Positions 48,891 through 61,619 of a DNA stretch of 64,000 nt are shown one piece after another (position 1 is the first letter of the stretch; the number at the start of each line of letters is the position of its first letter). The translations under genes and the position numbers were made by a program. The notes under the pieces were generated by a model, which searched no databases, was not told where the DNA came from, and was given only the letters and a program-made list of their open reading frames with translations. The stretch is from Botrytis cinerea B05.10 (Eukaryota; Ascomycota; Leotiomycetes; Helotiales; Sclerotiniaceae), in the NCBI RefSeq assembly GCF_000143535.2, contig NC_037314.1, positions 2,232,001 to 2,296,000 of the forward strand. The letters are read 5' to 3'.

Positions 48891-50173
48891 ATGCTGAATA
48901 TCTTTAGACAAAGTCAATATTCACCAGTACTCTCTGATATCGAGTCGGAGGAGAAAAATCAGAGGGCTCTACAAGGTCAACAACTTCGATCTCCAAAACT
49001 AATTTCCGCGGTGGTTCTTGGTGCTTTAGTTTTGGGCGTATCTTTTTTCAGCGGTGTCATTCTCGAGAATCACTTCCTTCGAAACCAAGCCCTAGATCTT
49101 TATCAGAACAGAGAGCGTTGCAGCAGTCCCTCGACGCGCAGAGAGTGGCGGTCATTTAGTGCGGCAGAGAAACGGAATTATCTGGATGCTGTCCAATGTC
49201 TAAGAGAGACGCCATCAAGATTACATTCAGATTATTCATTGTACGATGATTTTCCGTGGGTCCATACCAATATTGGAAATAACTGTGAGTGTTCATTATA
49301 TTTCGCTTCAACTGGGCCAAGAACATAATCGCTGATGGTTTCTGGAGCTCACAACGCCGCTGCGTTTGTTGCGTGGCACAGATACTTTTTACATAGCTAT
49401 GAGAGAGCTTTGAGGGAGGACTGCCACTACACAGGACACTTGAGGTATACTTACTAGCATCAATTCCAGTCTTTTTAAAAGCAAAGAATGTTGACATTTA
49501 TTTGTGCTGCAGCTATTGGGATTGGTCCCTTGATTGGGAAAACATAACAAACTCCCCTGTATGGGACAATGAACTCGGCTTTGGCGGCAACGGAAATTCA
49601 AATGCAGAAGGTATTGACTCACATGGGATTGGTCAGTGTGTTGTTGACGGCCCTTTTGCTCTACTATCCGTCCCATTCATCGGTTCTAAACACTCTCGGC
49701 ACTGCTTATCGCGCTCCTTCAACACAACCGATAGCTCGGAATCATTAACGCTCCAGCCTTACATGCTGGATCAACTGATGGATACAGATGATTACGAGAA
49801 ATTTAACCTGGGTCTTGAAAATGCTGCACATAATTCAATTCCCCATATAGTTCGAGGGGACTTCTCGAGGTTTACCGCTCCATATGGTGAGGGTTCTTTC
49901 TATTCTCAAACCTTTTATTGAACTAATACACTTGCTAACTTCGGGCCAGATCCTGTTTTCTTTCTTCATCATACACAGCTTGATCGACTCTGGTGGTTGT
50001 GGCAGCAGAAAGATATAAAGAATCGTTTACATCAGTACCGAGGTGCTGCAGCGTCTAAATCGCTTGAACAGGCCTCAGTGAAAGATCTTCTGCCTATGGG
50101 AAAACTGATTAACGATATTGAGGTCATGGATATTCTTGATACGGAATCGGGAATATTATGTTATAACTACTAG
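48891..50173 (+). CDS. Membrane-anchored tyrosinase (UstQ-like)
   Basis: Four exons: 48891-49284, 49348-49444, 49513-49886, 49950-50173; introns of 63, 68 and 63 nt; 362 aa. A 35-residue cytosolic N-terminus precedes one transmembrane segment (about 37-58), so the catalytic part faces the secretory lumen. The CuA ligands are His125 ('WVHTNIG'), His133 ('SHNAAAF') and His142 ('AWHRYF'), with the normal nine-residue spacing of the last two. CuB has 'AHNSIPH' and 'DPVFFLHHTQLDRLWW'; the first CuB pair is His-x4-His, not the canonical His-x3-His. Type-3 copper tyrosinases hydroxylate tyrosine or oxidise o-diphenols; in ustiloxin biosynthesis UstQ modifies the core Tyr. The neighbouring precursor ends every unit with Tyr, which fits a joint role. 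Confidence 0.9.
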
Positions 50174-53100
50174 GTTGAACACATTCATTCCACCGAGTTT
50201 GATGATGAATGCACTAGTTCCTATGTCCAATTTCACTTCTAAAAATACTATTTAAATGTTTGTAGAATGTCTCAGGAAGTCTTTCTATGAGTATGTCTTC
50301 CAAAACTCTCCTCTGTATAGTGTACCATATTTGGTGGTCTTTGTGAGAAAACTAGACATATGTATATGTTACGTCGGAATAAGTACTTCCTACATCTACT
50401 CTCTATCTGAAGAGATATTACGGTATGGGAAAGACTAACTTCACGCACGGTATGATTGTTTTCTTGGCCGGGCATCTGGGTGAAAAGATAGGAGAGTAAA
50501 ATAAGGTCGACAATGTCAAATGTGGACTCGCTTGGAGCGCTATGCAGAAGAGAACCCTACATATTTTCGTAATTAGCGGAGTAGCGGTAGCACTGAAGCG
50601 GGATATAGTCATTCCCCGAAGAGCTCGCAGCACGAGGAAAAAACAAAGGAACGTTTTACAGGCGAAGCGAAATAGGAAATGCTGTATTTTCGTGATGGTA
50701 ACTAGTAGTGGATTGTGTGACTGAATCAAAATGCAGAGAAGTGATAGATCGCTTATTGCTACTTTGAACTAGAAATTTCTCGCGCCCGGGACATTTTCAA
50801 GACTTTCCCCAGGTGAAGTGAGCTCTCATGGAAAAACTCACGCCCTAACGGTATACAGGATTCAAGGAAAACCAAACAGCGAGCACCTATAATTAGACGA
50901 ATCAGCTTTGCATGTCGGTACGTAAAGTTGGCTTGGTAAGTACGCGACACAGGAGAACATTTTTATCCTTAAAGATTCCATTTTAGATATCACAACTTGT
51001 CTACACATTTATTCTTCAACACTCTAAAGAGAAGATTCAAAATACGAAGCACCATCAATAGATTACTTGGTCCTTCTACCCCACCGTTGAAATTTCGTAT
51101 TATTTCATTCTGCTCACAACTTATCGATGCCACATACTATATTTAATACCCATCAAATTGTTCAATCATAAAACTGTCGTCGTTTGCCCTCTCTTCCTTT
51201 TCTATTCTTCACACAAACACCGATCAGACTACAGCCACAAAACGACGCATCAAGACAGCTTCGTTGTTAAACGAGACTTATGATTACATCGTTTGAGGGT
51301 TTGTCTCCTCAGATCTCAAATACTGTAAAGAATCTAGCTAGTAGCTCGTACAGCTGGCGAAACCTCAGGCTGTGTAATCGCAGTCCCACTTGCAGACAAT
51401 CCTGCTGTATAGATTTTCATGGTTGAAGCTGGAGCTAGCAGTAGTACATATCCTGGTATTGCAATTCCTGCTGCGTAAGAACAAAATCCCAACAAATCTA
51501 TGATGGTTCTACGTGTGACATAACATGAATGTCCTAGAGCTTCACGGATACTTGGGACTGAGGCCAACGTGAAAATTAAGAGTGGGCCCTGCGAAGAGTT
51601 CGAAAATCGTCAGTTGCATCTTGCGAGGGGAGAGTGGTTCTCTTGAACATTCTAATTTTGGCTTATGAGATTCAATTTTGAAGTAAAGGTTTCTCGGTGG
51701 AGATAGTGGTTGAAATGGTACATTGGCCATTCCGAGAGTGGACAAGACTACGATGGTTATAGCCTTGAAGGGTGAAGTGGAGATGAGATGTTTCAATACA
51801 TGTCAAAAGTACGAATCCATCAATCATTGTAGCTTATTTATTTACGATCGAGACCCCCCTCCAAACAAGTTTGGTACCGGCAAAGTGCTCATGGCTATGT
51901 GGATACTGTTCAAATATTCTCGCGAGAAAATCATGCTATAGCTACAGACTATATCACAAGTCTCAGGAAACAGTTAAGTACCCCTCTCCCCAAAAACGAA
52001 CACTCCCATCGATCGTCTTGGTCTCGAAACTGACAACTTTGGCGCGCTACGAGCCAGTGATGTTCAGAATTTAGAACCTGATAGTCTGGAGTCTAAACGA
52101 GTAGATTTAAAGGTTCCACATAGTAACTGAAAGAAACTTTCGATTTTGTTGGTCTTGTACCGCGTTAAAGATTTGGATAGTCTGTCGTTGTGGCAGACGA
52201 GATATTCGCTTTTGAGGGCTGGCTTGGAGACTTCAGAAAATGACAAGATTACCTGGCCATCACTATGAGTTAGATATAGAGCAAATATTGTGAGGGGAAA
52301 GTAGTGTTCTTGGGCGATTCGCAAGCGAATGTGACCAGACGTATAGAACGAATAGAAGAAGTACACTTACCCAATAGTCCGTTAATTAAGTGTTTTTTCC
52401 GACACCTGGAAGATCTACTTGGCTTGGATTCGAAGCGTTTCAACTTCTTGTTTGGCACCGATTCTAGATCGGAGGGATGCTTGGACTTCCATTTGTTCAT
52501 GATGAAGTGATAAATTCTTTGCGAGCTTTCATTAAAGACTTCTGTCCAGTGATGTGATATTTTGCACAAGACTCCGCTCTCCAGATTAAATATTTCAATC
52601 CAACAAATCTCTCACCCACACACCCTCCCATCTAATTCCAGAATATAGAAGGCTGTAGTCCTCAATACGTATCCAGATACTCTTCCCAGGAGGCAGGTAT
52701 ACATTTGCAATGGGTACGATACTTTTTACGGCACGATCACGAGGTAAAGTGAGTATCAAGTCAAGTGACCCTACAGGGAATCATATAGTGAACCATCGAT
52801 ATCCCAAGAGTCTCTTGAATGCAGTTATAGAGAGCGCAGTGTATCGTAAGGCGAGTAAGATTGCAACGAGAAGTACAGGAACTAAGAATATCATGATTAG
52901 ATCCTGGCCGTGGTCTGGAATCACCACGTGTTTACTACTCGAAAAGAACGAGTGGTTCTTATTATCAGATCCAATACAGATAGATACATGTAAGACTCCT
53001 CTATCCGGAAATCATCCCAACTTATTTTCCCATCCATCATCTCATTTCATCCGCACGCACACATTCCCAACCAAGCGACTCAAAACCCCCATCCATTCCT

Positions 53101-55173
53101 AAACTAAACCACCACCCACCAAAACACCCAAGAAGAGAAGTCCCAACAACCCTCCAGCCATACCAGACGCACAGCCAAAAATCCACGGGATATCATCACC
53201 TTTCTCCAAGTCAAGTCGCAGATACGATACAAGCGCGATTTCCTCCCATGATCACTCAAGGAGATCCCCAAACACCCATTCATTGAATCGCGGAAAACTC
53301 TGCATATCTTATTTCATCTCATCTCATCTCCTCACATCAAATACCCAACCCACAATTCATAGTGTGCGATTCCAATTCCATATCCAAACAGCGAATGTAC
53401 ATACTCGTTTCGTTGATACACTCACACACACCAATCGATGCACGAACAGATTAGATGCGATAAAGCAAAAATGGATTTCTTCGTAACCAATATCTATCAA
53501 AGTGTCTCTTTAATTATTCTTGAGATGTGACGAGAAGATGTGATGATGTATTTATTACAGGAACAGGATCCATGGATAATTAATTACATATATGAATCGA
53601 GAAATCGATATCCAACAATTGAGAAGAAAAAAAAAAAAATTTGCCGTATATTGTGGGAATGGAGACATGTCCTTCTTGTGGGTTCTGGATATTCGTGCAG
53701 TGGTGGTGGTAGGTACACATTATATTACATTATATTACATTACCAGCGAAAGGAAGGAAATACATCCACATGAATTTTAGTCACTACCTACCTACCTACC
53801 TACCTACCTACCTAACATATAAACATTTAATACACACATCCCATATTAATCTCCAAAGACACACACTCACAACAAGTCTTCCACTTCTTCCTCGAGCACT
53901 CCATACTTACATACATACATCCATACATACATAGATAACTTTGCATCTCCTCCCTCCACTCCACTCTCCACTCTCCACCCGTCTCAAACCACAAAATCAT
54001 ACAATCGCATGTTCCAGGTAACTAGTATAAATACCTACACACAGCTCTTCCTACAGTATACGTATACACTATTACCAAGTCTCCCCGTCGCACGTAGCAT
54101 CTTATCCGAATCTTATTCTTCCCTCCTCTCTTCACATGCAGAGCCTTTCTTTCTTCTCGAGAGCCCGACCCAAGACCGCTCTTTTATATTCTCTATTTCA
54201 CTTCTGCAAAAACTCTCAGATCTTCAGAGAGTAGAGTGCTGAATTGTGCCTCTGCTCAAACTCTACATATAGCTAGCTCATCGCGTGCTTCTTCCCAATC
54301 CAATCCAATCCAATTCAACCCAGTCACATCACATCACATCAGATACATTCCACACAATCAAAACCCACACAATCCATACAGGTAAGATACATAAGATTAC
54401 ATTTTTCTATTCACATACAGACTACCAGCAAGACGCACACGCGCTCTACCTCTTCGTCCCATTCTCAGCACCGAATAAGAACACGAATATGATATGATAA
54501 TACAGCAAGCAACATATAAAGTGCAACAACCCAACAAGATAGATAGCTAGCTCGCCCCATCAAATCCCCCCCGAGTAGAATTTTTCCATGAAGCCCCCCC
54601 AAAAAAACGCCCAGATCTCGCTTTCGTAGTGCTTAGACTATGCAGATATACAATTCCTATAATGTGATGTAATATTTCCTCCCAAATATGATTTTTCATC
54701 CATCTATCATTCATTCATCCATTCATCATAAATGCCTCCTCAAAGAAACATGTCAGCCACGGCCAGAAGTAAATTTTTATATATTCTGCTCCTTTGCGTT
54801 GCGAACCCACCGAGACTTCCGTCATTCAGCGAGTATCATCGGAGATTCCCGATCTGAAGATCCCATATTACGGGGCTTATGAATGGCGGGCTCCTAATTT
54901 CTCGGGCGTAGTGATATTTCGTCGGGGGCATTTATCCTATTATCGCGATATCCATCCAGGATTCCACGCCCATCGGGCTCCAAGCAAAAATAATAACATA
55001 CAAAAATAGACAAAAACGCCCGTAATAATCATGTCAAGGCTGTGTCAGAATAGGAATTGATCCATCCACCTAAAAATTTGCCTAAAGATAGCCAGCCAAC
55101 GCCTAAATGTGGGTAACATACAACATAAAAGTCGTCAAGTCATTAGCTGGGGCAAGATCCCTCCAGTGTGAAC
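50174..55173. other. Gene-poor region
   Basis: Five kilobases without a supported gene. Minus-strand frames at 51334-51796 ('RRTIIDLLGFCSYAAGIAIP', hydrophobic) and 52064-52569 ('LKRFESKPSRSSRCRKKHLI') could be exons of a membrane protein, but the middle is full of stops and I could not build a consistent model. Microsatellites occur at 53786-53813 (CTAC) and 53905-53930 (CATA); 54300-54370 has TCCAA and CACAT runs. Confidence 0.35.
53786..53813. repeat. (CTAC)n microsatellite
   Basis: Seven to eight copies of the tetranucleotide CTAC in AT-rich noncoding sequence. Confidence 0.9.
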
Positions 55174-56310
55174 TCAGGGACGAAAGCGGCTTGCACTCCT
55201 TTCCTGAATCTGCTGTTCTGTCGTAACGTATAATCGGTCTAGGTAAGACATAGCTTCCGCATCCTTCAGAATTTTAGCTACCTGAATCCCGGCGGAAATT
55301 AGCTGGAGAATATTCCTATCATCCTTTAATGGACGTGATTGATGCTTTGCAGCATGTCTCATTTCCAGGCTATTTTCCAAAATGGTAACAAATTGTTTTA
55401 TCTGGCCATTATATAATACCCGGGCGGGTATGCGCCTCTTGGTTGCGAGGCGTTTGAGAAGGTACACCCACTCTGTCCATTCACGATCTTGGGGTCGTTC
55501 CACAGGTCGACAGCTGTCACTTAGAGGGATAGGAAACTGGTACTTGGCCACAAAGTCAAAAGCACACTGTGACAACCGATCATTGACTCTATTTAGGACA
55601 CTATCCTGTTCCTGTACCACAAGGTTTGTGGGAAGATGCGGCAAGTCTCTCTCCTGCTGGGCAATGTATTCCGGGGGCGGTCGTTGTAAGAATTGATGCG
55701 GTCCATCAAATTCATCTCTATTGGATGGTCGTCTTTGTGAATGGCCTTTCCCATCACTTCTTGCTTTTCCGGATGACCGAGCAACGGAGTCTAGCGTGTA
55801 ATCCGTTGGGCTGGGAGATGCAGCATAGTCGTCCATATACGTCTCGGGCGAGACTCTGCCTTGAGGCTCCCAACTTGGACCTTGGCTTGTGTAAGAACCA
55901 TAACTTGGTCCTGCGGTTCCATATACATTTGGTGATGAGCCAACGCTATAAGCATTCGATCCATAAATTGAGTCCGGACGGGCTAGAGGACTCGATGTCA
56001 TGGGGGCGGTAATAGGGTTGTAAGACGGGCCACTTAGATCTGGGGCGTACGATGCGCTTTGAGGTTGAATTTCAGCTTCCTTAGTTCCGAATCTAGGATA
56101 CATGCGTCCTTACCTGGTGTTTGGATAAAAGCCTCCATCGAAACTCGCGCGATTGCCGGTGGAATATGTGGTCCTTGCTGGTTAGCTCTCGAACTTGGAA
56201 ATTTGCAAATTTGTCGCATACCTTCTCGACGAATCTGGGAGACCCGTAGGAATCGTGCGTCCATAACTAAATTCCGGTTGGACGTGAATACTTCTTCTGG
56301 ATGCCATCAT
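55174..56310 (-). CDS. Protein of unknown function with conserved-looking helical C-terminus
   Basis: Three exons: 56310-56222, 56173-56114, 56056-55174; introns of 48 nt (branch GCTAAC) and 57 nt; 343 aa. An ATG at 56307 is an equal start. Residues 1-190 are disordered and rich in Pro, Ser, Tyr and Gly ('SPETYMDDYAASPSPTDYTL'). Residues about 205-343 are predicted to be helical, with 'VNDRLSQCAFDFVAKYQFPI', 'REWTEWVYLLKRLATKRRIP' and 'LQLISAGIQVAKILKDAEAM'. No enzyme motif, signal peptide or membrane segment is seen. A disordered N-terminus plus a helical C-terminus suggests an adaptor or regulator, which is a guess. Confidence 0.75.
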
Positions 56311-59300
56311 TTTGAGATGTCAGGTTTGAGTCCAGGTCCAAATCCCAAGTCAAGAGGAAACTTGATACTTGTACGATACTATATGAAAAAGAAATGAGAT
56401 GGAAATTAGAGACAGGTCCTTCTTTGTCGGATGACAATTAAATGCAAAATGGCTCCAATATTGCTCTGATAGATTGATTGTCCACGATTTAATTAATGGG
56501 TCCAGCAAGGATATCCAGATCCAGGAACAGGGGCGGTGAGTATGCCAGGTGATCCAAGGGTTTTATAATTTTTGAAACAACAAAGCTTTTATGCTCTCAA
56601 TTGATCTGATCTGATGGGCGATGGAAGAAGAGGCCGGAGGGGGCTCGATGATTATATAGACAAAATCCATGGTTGCTACAGCTGAAGCTCACTCGAAGCG
56701 TTCCCGCAAAGATTTGACATGTCAAACCATAAACTCCGAAACCCTCCCAAGCACTGATAGGGCAATGGAGAAAATACCTGGTAGGAATCAGGAAGCTATG
56801 ACCTAGGATGAACAATGATTTGAACTGCATTGGGGATTCTTGTGCTCCCAACAATCTTGAATTTTCGAATCTGTGAATCTGTGAGAGTCTCCCGTTTCCA
56901 GGAGAGCCAGATTCCCGCTTCCCCCAAGAAGTGCATTGGAAAGAATCTGGTAAGGATGCTCCCTCAAAACAAAGTTGCTCAGTGCTCACAGATCGACGCC
57001 GCCCATTCTCTTTCCGCAAAGACTACATTAGAAATCCTGTCGCGAAATGCGATGCGACAAGCCGGACAGCATTGGCAAGGACAGACCTCGGAGCCAGTGG
57101 GATCATGTCCGCTGTGCTGTTTCGGTATACGGAGTACTTTGTGGCTGCATTAGGCATTATTGGGCAATTTATATCCTTCTTGATCTCGAACAGGTGTGAC
57201 GAGAGCATAAAGTAAAATCATAAGGATGGAACAGGTACCTACCTGGATGAGAACCAATGCCGACACCCACCACCGATCTCAAGCGTGGCAAGCGCCAAAA
57301 AAAGGCAGACAGAAATTCGAATGGCATAAAAAGTATGGGGAGTTCGGAGAGTGGGTGGAAGATGGGACAAGGGAAGTCCTTGGTATGTATGGAGAAGAAG
57401 AGATCTCCGGGGCGGTGACGGGGCGTCTATCAACGATGGTATGATGGTGTGAGGCATGCTCGGCCCCCAAGGTTGACGAATGGCAAGGGAGAGGATGGAA
57501 CCCATGGAAACATTGGGATTGGGATTGGTATTGGTATTGGTATTGGTATTGGTATTGGTACTGGTTTTGGCACTGGTTTTGGTTTTGGCTTTGGCTTTGG
57601 CTTTGGTCTTAGTATTGGTATTGAGTGGTATGGTGAGCAGCTGCCGTGCTAGGTAATGTGTTGCGTGTATTGCTCTCTGATTCGATATAAATGCTATAAT
57701 CAATACTTGATACTCTCTTACCGAGTGGCTGGTTGGGCATAAACGCGTTAAACGTTAATACCAAAAGCCCAATCAATGCATTACTGCCTGTTCGTAGAAT
57801 ATTAATATTAAATCTTGAGCTATAACAACCTTATTAAGGGCCCATCGCCAGGAGGACGTTATTAATAGTCATTTTATACTTGATTTACACTGAGGCTGGG
57901 CGTAAAATAAGAAAACTTCGGACGATGTGTTGTGAATCTCTCGACCTAGACCGTCGAGACATAATTAGACCGTGGCGAAATGCGTGGAAGATCGATATGA
58001 GGATTGGCTGTGGCATTTCCTATCCAGGCAATTGTGAGACCTTTGATGCCGGATTTCATTCATACCACCTTCTACATGTCAAGATCAAGCATCAGACATC
58101 CAGGGTCGCACTGTTTTTGACATGTCAATTGAGTTTCACGAAGAATCTCGTGGGGTGCTGAGGGGTACTTTTTACAGAGTAGGTAAGATTATGTTAACGC
58201 GATTTTGCTATTTTGATGTTTTGATACCAACTCCACTGGGCAAAGTCAATGATCAAGCATACTCATACAAAATATACAAACAAGTACACACAATGTGAAA
58301 TATGGTCAACGTCAAGCAGGGCAAGCAAGGAATTTCCTTTTGGTCTGAGTGGGATAATGTGATGCTGAGCTCCAGTTTTCCTTCTAGAAGGGAAACAGAG
58401 ATAAATGAATTGGGACCCACGGACTGTGGTGAGTGATTTATAACAAACTTGATAACTTTCTTACTAAAAACACACCTCACCGCCCGAATTTGGCCTTGTC
58501 CTGCTGTGTTGACGGTTCTAATTTCACACCCTGTTGAATGCCCACAATGATTTAGGTACACCGGTGAGTGAGTGGTACACCGGTGAGTGGTACGTACTTG
58601 TCATCAGCTCTGATTCCCCCAAAAGATAGTGAATGCTAATTAATGCTTCCAACCTTCTAACCTTCTAGTGCTTTACATTCGCATCTCCGATCTCTATCAG
58701 AAGATGCTTGAGACCATGAAAGTTGATGTGTTAATTGGCCTTGGTGCCAAATTGTTTGTCGTCTAATATGGAACAACGATTCTCCTGGGAACGATCCTGA
58801 ATATTCATATAAATTATAAAGGCATTGCAACACTGCCATACTTGATGATGTCAATTTGGAATGTCTAGCAATTCAATTTACCCTTCTCCCAGTCAGAACT
58901 TACAACATAATCTGCTGTCAATACTGGGATGATCTAGAAGATCCTGAGTCTTGCAAGCCGCCTCTATCTAGTGCCTGTCAGTAGGTAGTCGGTATACCAC
59001 CAGTCCCAATAATCTTGTCACGGTTCATCCATCATTTCTGAAGATATACGTGGCACTAATTTCATCTCCCTCATTCAACAAAACTTGTCGATCAACTACT
59101 CTTACATGTGTTCAACAGCAGACACAACCCAAAGTCGACATCTTTCTGGTACGATTGATCGACGTTGGGAGCAATTGCGCGACCTCGCATTTGCTGTGAT
59201 CGGCTAGCTTCCCATCATTTCACTGTGGCGAATGTTACCTCGGCATTCGTATTCTTGTTAGTTGTCATCGACTTAGGGCGGGAAAATCCCAGTATTATGC

Positions 59301-59552
59301 CCAGCTAACAAGATAATCCGAAGAACACTTACCAAGGCCTTATGTGTCCAATTGATGCTGCAATCGCTTCATTCCGGCAAGGGGTCTTCTGGTGCTAACT
59401 ACATCAAATTGCATTCTAAGGCCACGTTGAACTACACGACACAGTATCGAGTAGCTTCACCACAACCACCATCCGATTTCAAGAATCCCATGCAAAGGGG
59501 TGAATCGGACAGTCTGATCGCCCATCAATTACACTACCTAGAATTGAGGAGT
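56311..59552. other. Intergenic region
   Basis: About 3.2 kb with no supported gene. It includes the ATTGGT minisatellite (57509-57620), whose two strands give spurious Ile-Gly and Asn-Thr repeat frames. The open frame upstream of 59553 reaches 59355 and could be a longer N-terminus of the next gene. Confidence 0.4.
57509..57620. repeat. GGTATT/GGTTTT/GGCTTT hexanucleotide minisatellite
   Basis: About 18 degenerate copies of a 6-base unit, changing from GGTATT to GGTTTT to GGCTTT along its length. Confidence 0.85.
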
Positions 59553-60041
59553 ATGTTTCTCGGCAGGGAAGAATTGAGAAAAGAAGCCGTTGCATTCTGC
59601 CAGGCTTTCGTCGATGGAATCTTGCCTGAGATTATCTTATCTTCACACTTCTCTTCATCACCTCGAATCACTGAACATGGCCCTGAGAATCCAGAACTTC
59701 CATTCCTGGGTAAAACATTTACGGGTCGTAAATTCGACTCCTCTGATAATCAAACATGCGATGACTACTTCAACATCCTATCTCGAACACTTGAGTTTCA
59801 ACTCTCACCGTCTACATTTCCATCTCCAGATTCTTTTATTGTCGATGAGACGTGCGAGATTCAGGGGAAGAAAGGTGTCGTTAGTGTTGTTGGAGGTGCC
59901 ACTTTCAAAAGTTTGAAGACGGGAAAAACTTGGGATGAACAATTTATGTATCGATTGAGTGAATTTGATGAGAAGGGAAAGATTGGCCATTGGGAGATTT
60001 GGGCTGATACTCTATCTGCTTGGAATGCTGTTCACAGTTGA
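59553..60041 (+). CDS. SnoaL/NTF2-like small protein
   Basis: Single exon, 162 aa from the ATG at 59553. The frame is open to an ATG at 59355 (228 aa), but the first 66 residues of that version do not look like the family, which is usually about 150-165 aa and begins near 'REELRKEAVAFCQAFVDG'. Features of the cone-shaped NTF2 fold follow: 'HFSSSPRITEHGPE', 'LPFLGKTFTGRKF', 'IVDETCEIQGKKG', and a final strand with 'FMYRLSEFDEKGKIGHWEIW'. Relatives act as small-molecule cyclases, dehydratases or binding proteins; no activity can be assigned here. Confidence 0.75.
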   Translation: MFLGREELRKEAVAFCQAFVDGILPEIILSSHFSSSPRITEHGPENPELPFLGKTFTGRKFDSSDNQTCDDYFNILSRTLEFQLSPSTFPSPDSFIVDETCEIQGKKGVVSVVGGATFKSLKTGKTWDEQFMYRLSEFDEKGKIGHWEIWADTLSAWNAVHS

Positions 60042-61619
60042 ATTCATAATGATGAGTAGCAGATGTTCTCTGCATGATGTATAACGCCTTGGAATTGATA
60101 ACTAGTAAACACGAATACGGTATCTTTTTCTCGAATCTGCCATGACAAGTGACATGTTTGGCACTACCGAAACACTAGTGGTGTCAATTCAGCATACTAC
60201 TTGCCAGGCCATATTCCACACTCAATTGATCATAGTGTGGTCAACCAAATAATTGGTTCAATCTCCTATCGATGACAATTCATCAATCAGATAACGAGTT
60301 TTATACCGTACGAGAAAAGATAAGCATCAAGAGCAGTTTGCATTGACTTCAAGCCAAAAGTCTTTCTTCTTTCGCTTCTGTGCCGCAATAACGCTTTTGT
60401 TCATGTAAATAAAGTGGCCTCGTTGCTTCGCACATTTCCTTAAGTATCCCAGTGTGCATAATGTTTTTGCATGAATGATTTCGGATTTCGAATGTCATCA
60501 ACATTTCTTCATTGAAATCTTCCTCGACTCTACTACTACCCGCTTTCCCCCAGAGGGTTCCCACAACAGCGAAATTTTGCGCAGGTTCGACAAAAATCAG
60601 ACCTGAAGAATTGAGAGTCGATCAGAGGAAATATCACGGGAAACAGTTGTTTCTGCGTTTACAGTATCACATCTTCATCACGAATTGCAGGTGGGAGGAA
60701 TTCGAAATCTGTTGGGCGTCAGTCTCATTTGTGCTCATGCGACCGGATACAAACAGATATGAGATTTATCCACAAATTGGTTTGTATTTCAGCCCTGAAT
60801 TTTATAGAGCTGGAAGATGGAATAACTATTGTAATATTTTAATAGGTAGATAGATAGATGTATGAGAGAGATTCGGCTAATTTGCTTGCCTGGGTAATGA
60901 ATCTTATTATATTATGTACATGTTCGTTTTTTCGATGTTGAGATCTCTGAGGATTTTTACTTCTTTTTTGTTTCAAAGGCGGAGTAAAGATTGGGATGGG
61001 AGATTTCGAAATTTTATGACATTTTGGTATTAATCAGAAGTCATGATTTGAAGTCGGATTATTGATGGTAGGCTGGCTGGCTATATCATTTTTGGATTAG
61101 AGCCTGAAGTAGAGGTGAGTGGTTGATGATTGAATTGTATGTTGTTGTCTTGAATAATCATTGTTTGAGGAGGTAATTTGAAGGTTTGTGTATCTGTGTC
61201 ATCATGTCATGTAACGAAATATTTATAGTTCGATAGAGTTACATGTATGTATGTATGTATGTATTGAACTTCATATCTACTAAACTTATTTCAGATCAAT
61301 GCGAACAAGCAACCCCCGTAAACTATCTCGGTACATTTGTACATGATATTTCGAGAGTTCAGAAATGTAAAACGATTATGCATATGGTTACAAAGTTATG
61401 AATTTTGTATCCCTAAATCGATACTTCTAGACGACCAGCGTTATAGCTTAATCCCTCTCTTCCGACACAACATAGCATACTACACTCCTTGAAGTCATCG
61501 ATGAACTAGTCTAAAAGATGCGGTAATTTTCTTGATAAAAGTTATCCCAACCACAATTCCCTCGCCAATTTGCTAAGAAATCCCAATTTTCCATCCCATT
61601 TATCAATACACATACTCAC
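60042..61619. other. Convergent intergenic region
   Basis: AT-rich, no supported gene. A TATG tetranucleotide tract lies at 61241-61264. The frames at 60349-60853 have no domain features. Confidence 0.45.

Noticed and set aside
57239..57703. Frames with Asn-Thr or Ile-Gly repeats on either strand
   Set aside because: Produced by the hexanucleotide minisatellite.
59355..59552. N-terminal extension of the SnoaL-like protein
   Set aside because: Open but unlike the family; kept only as an alternative start.
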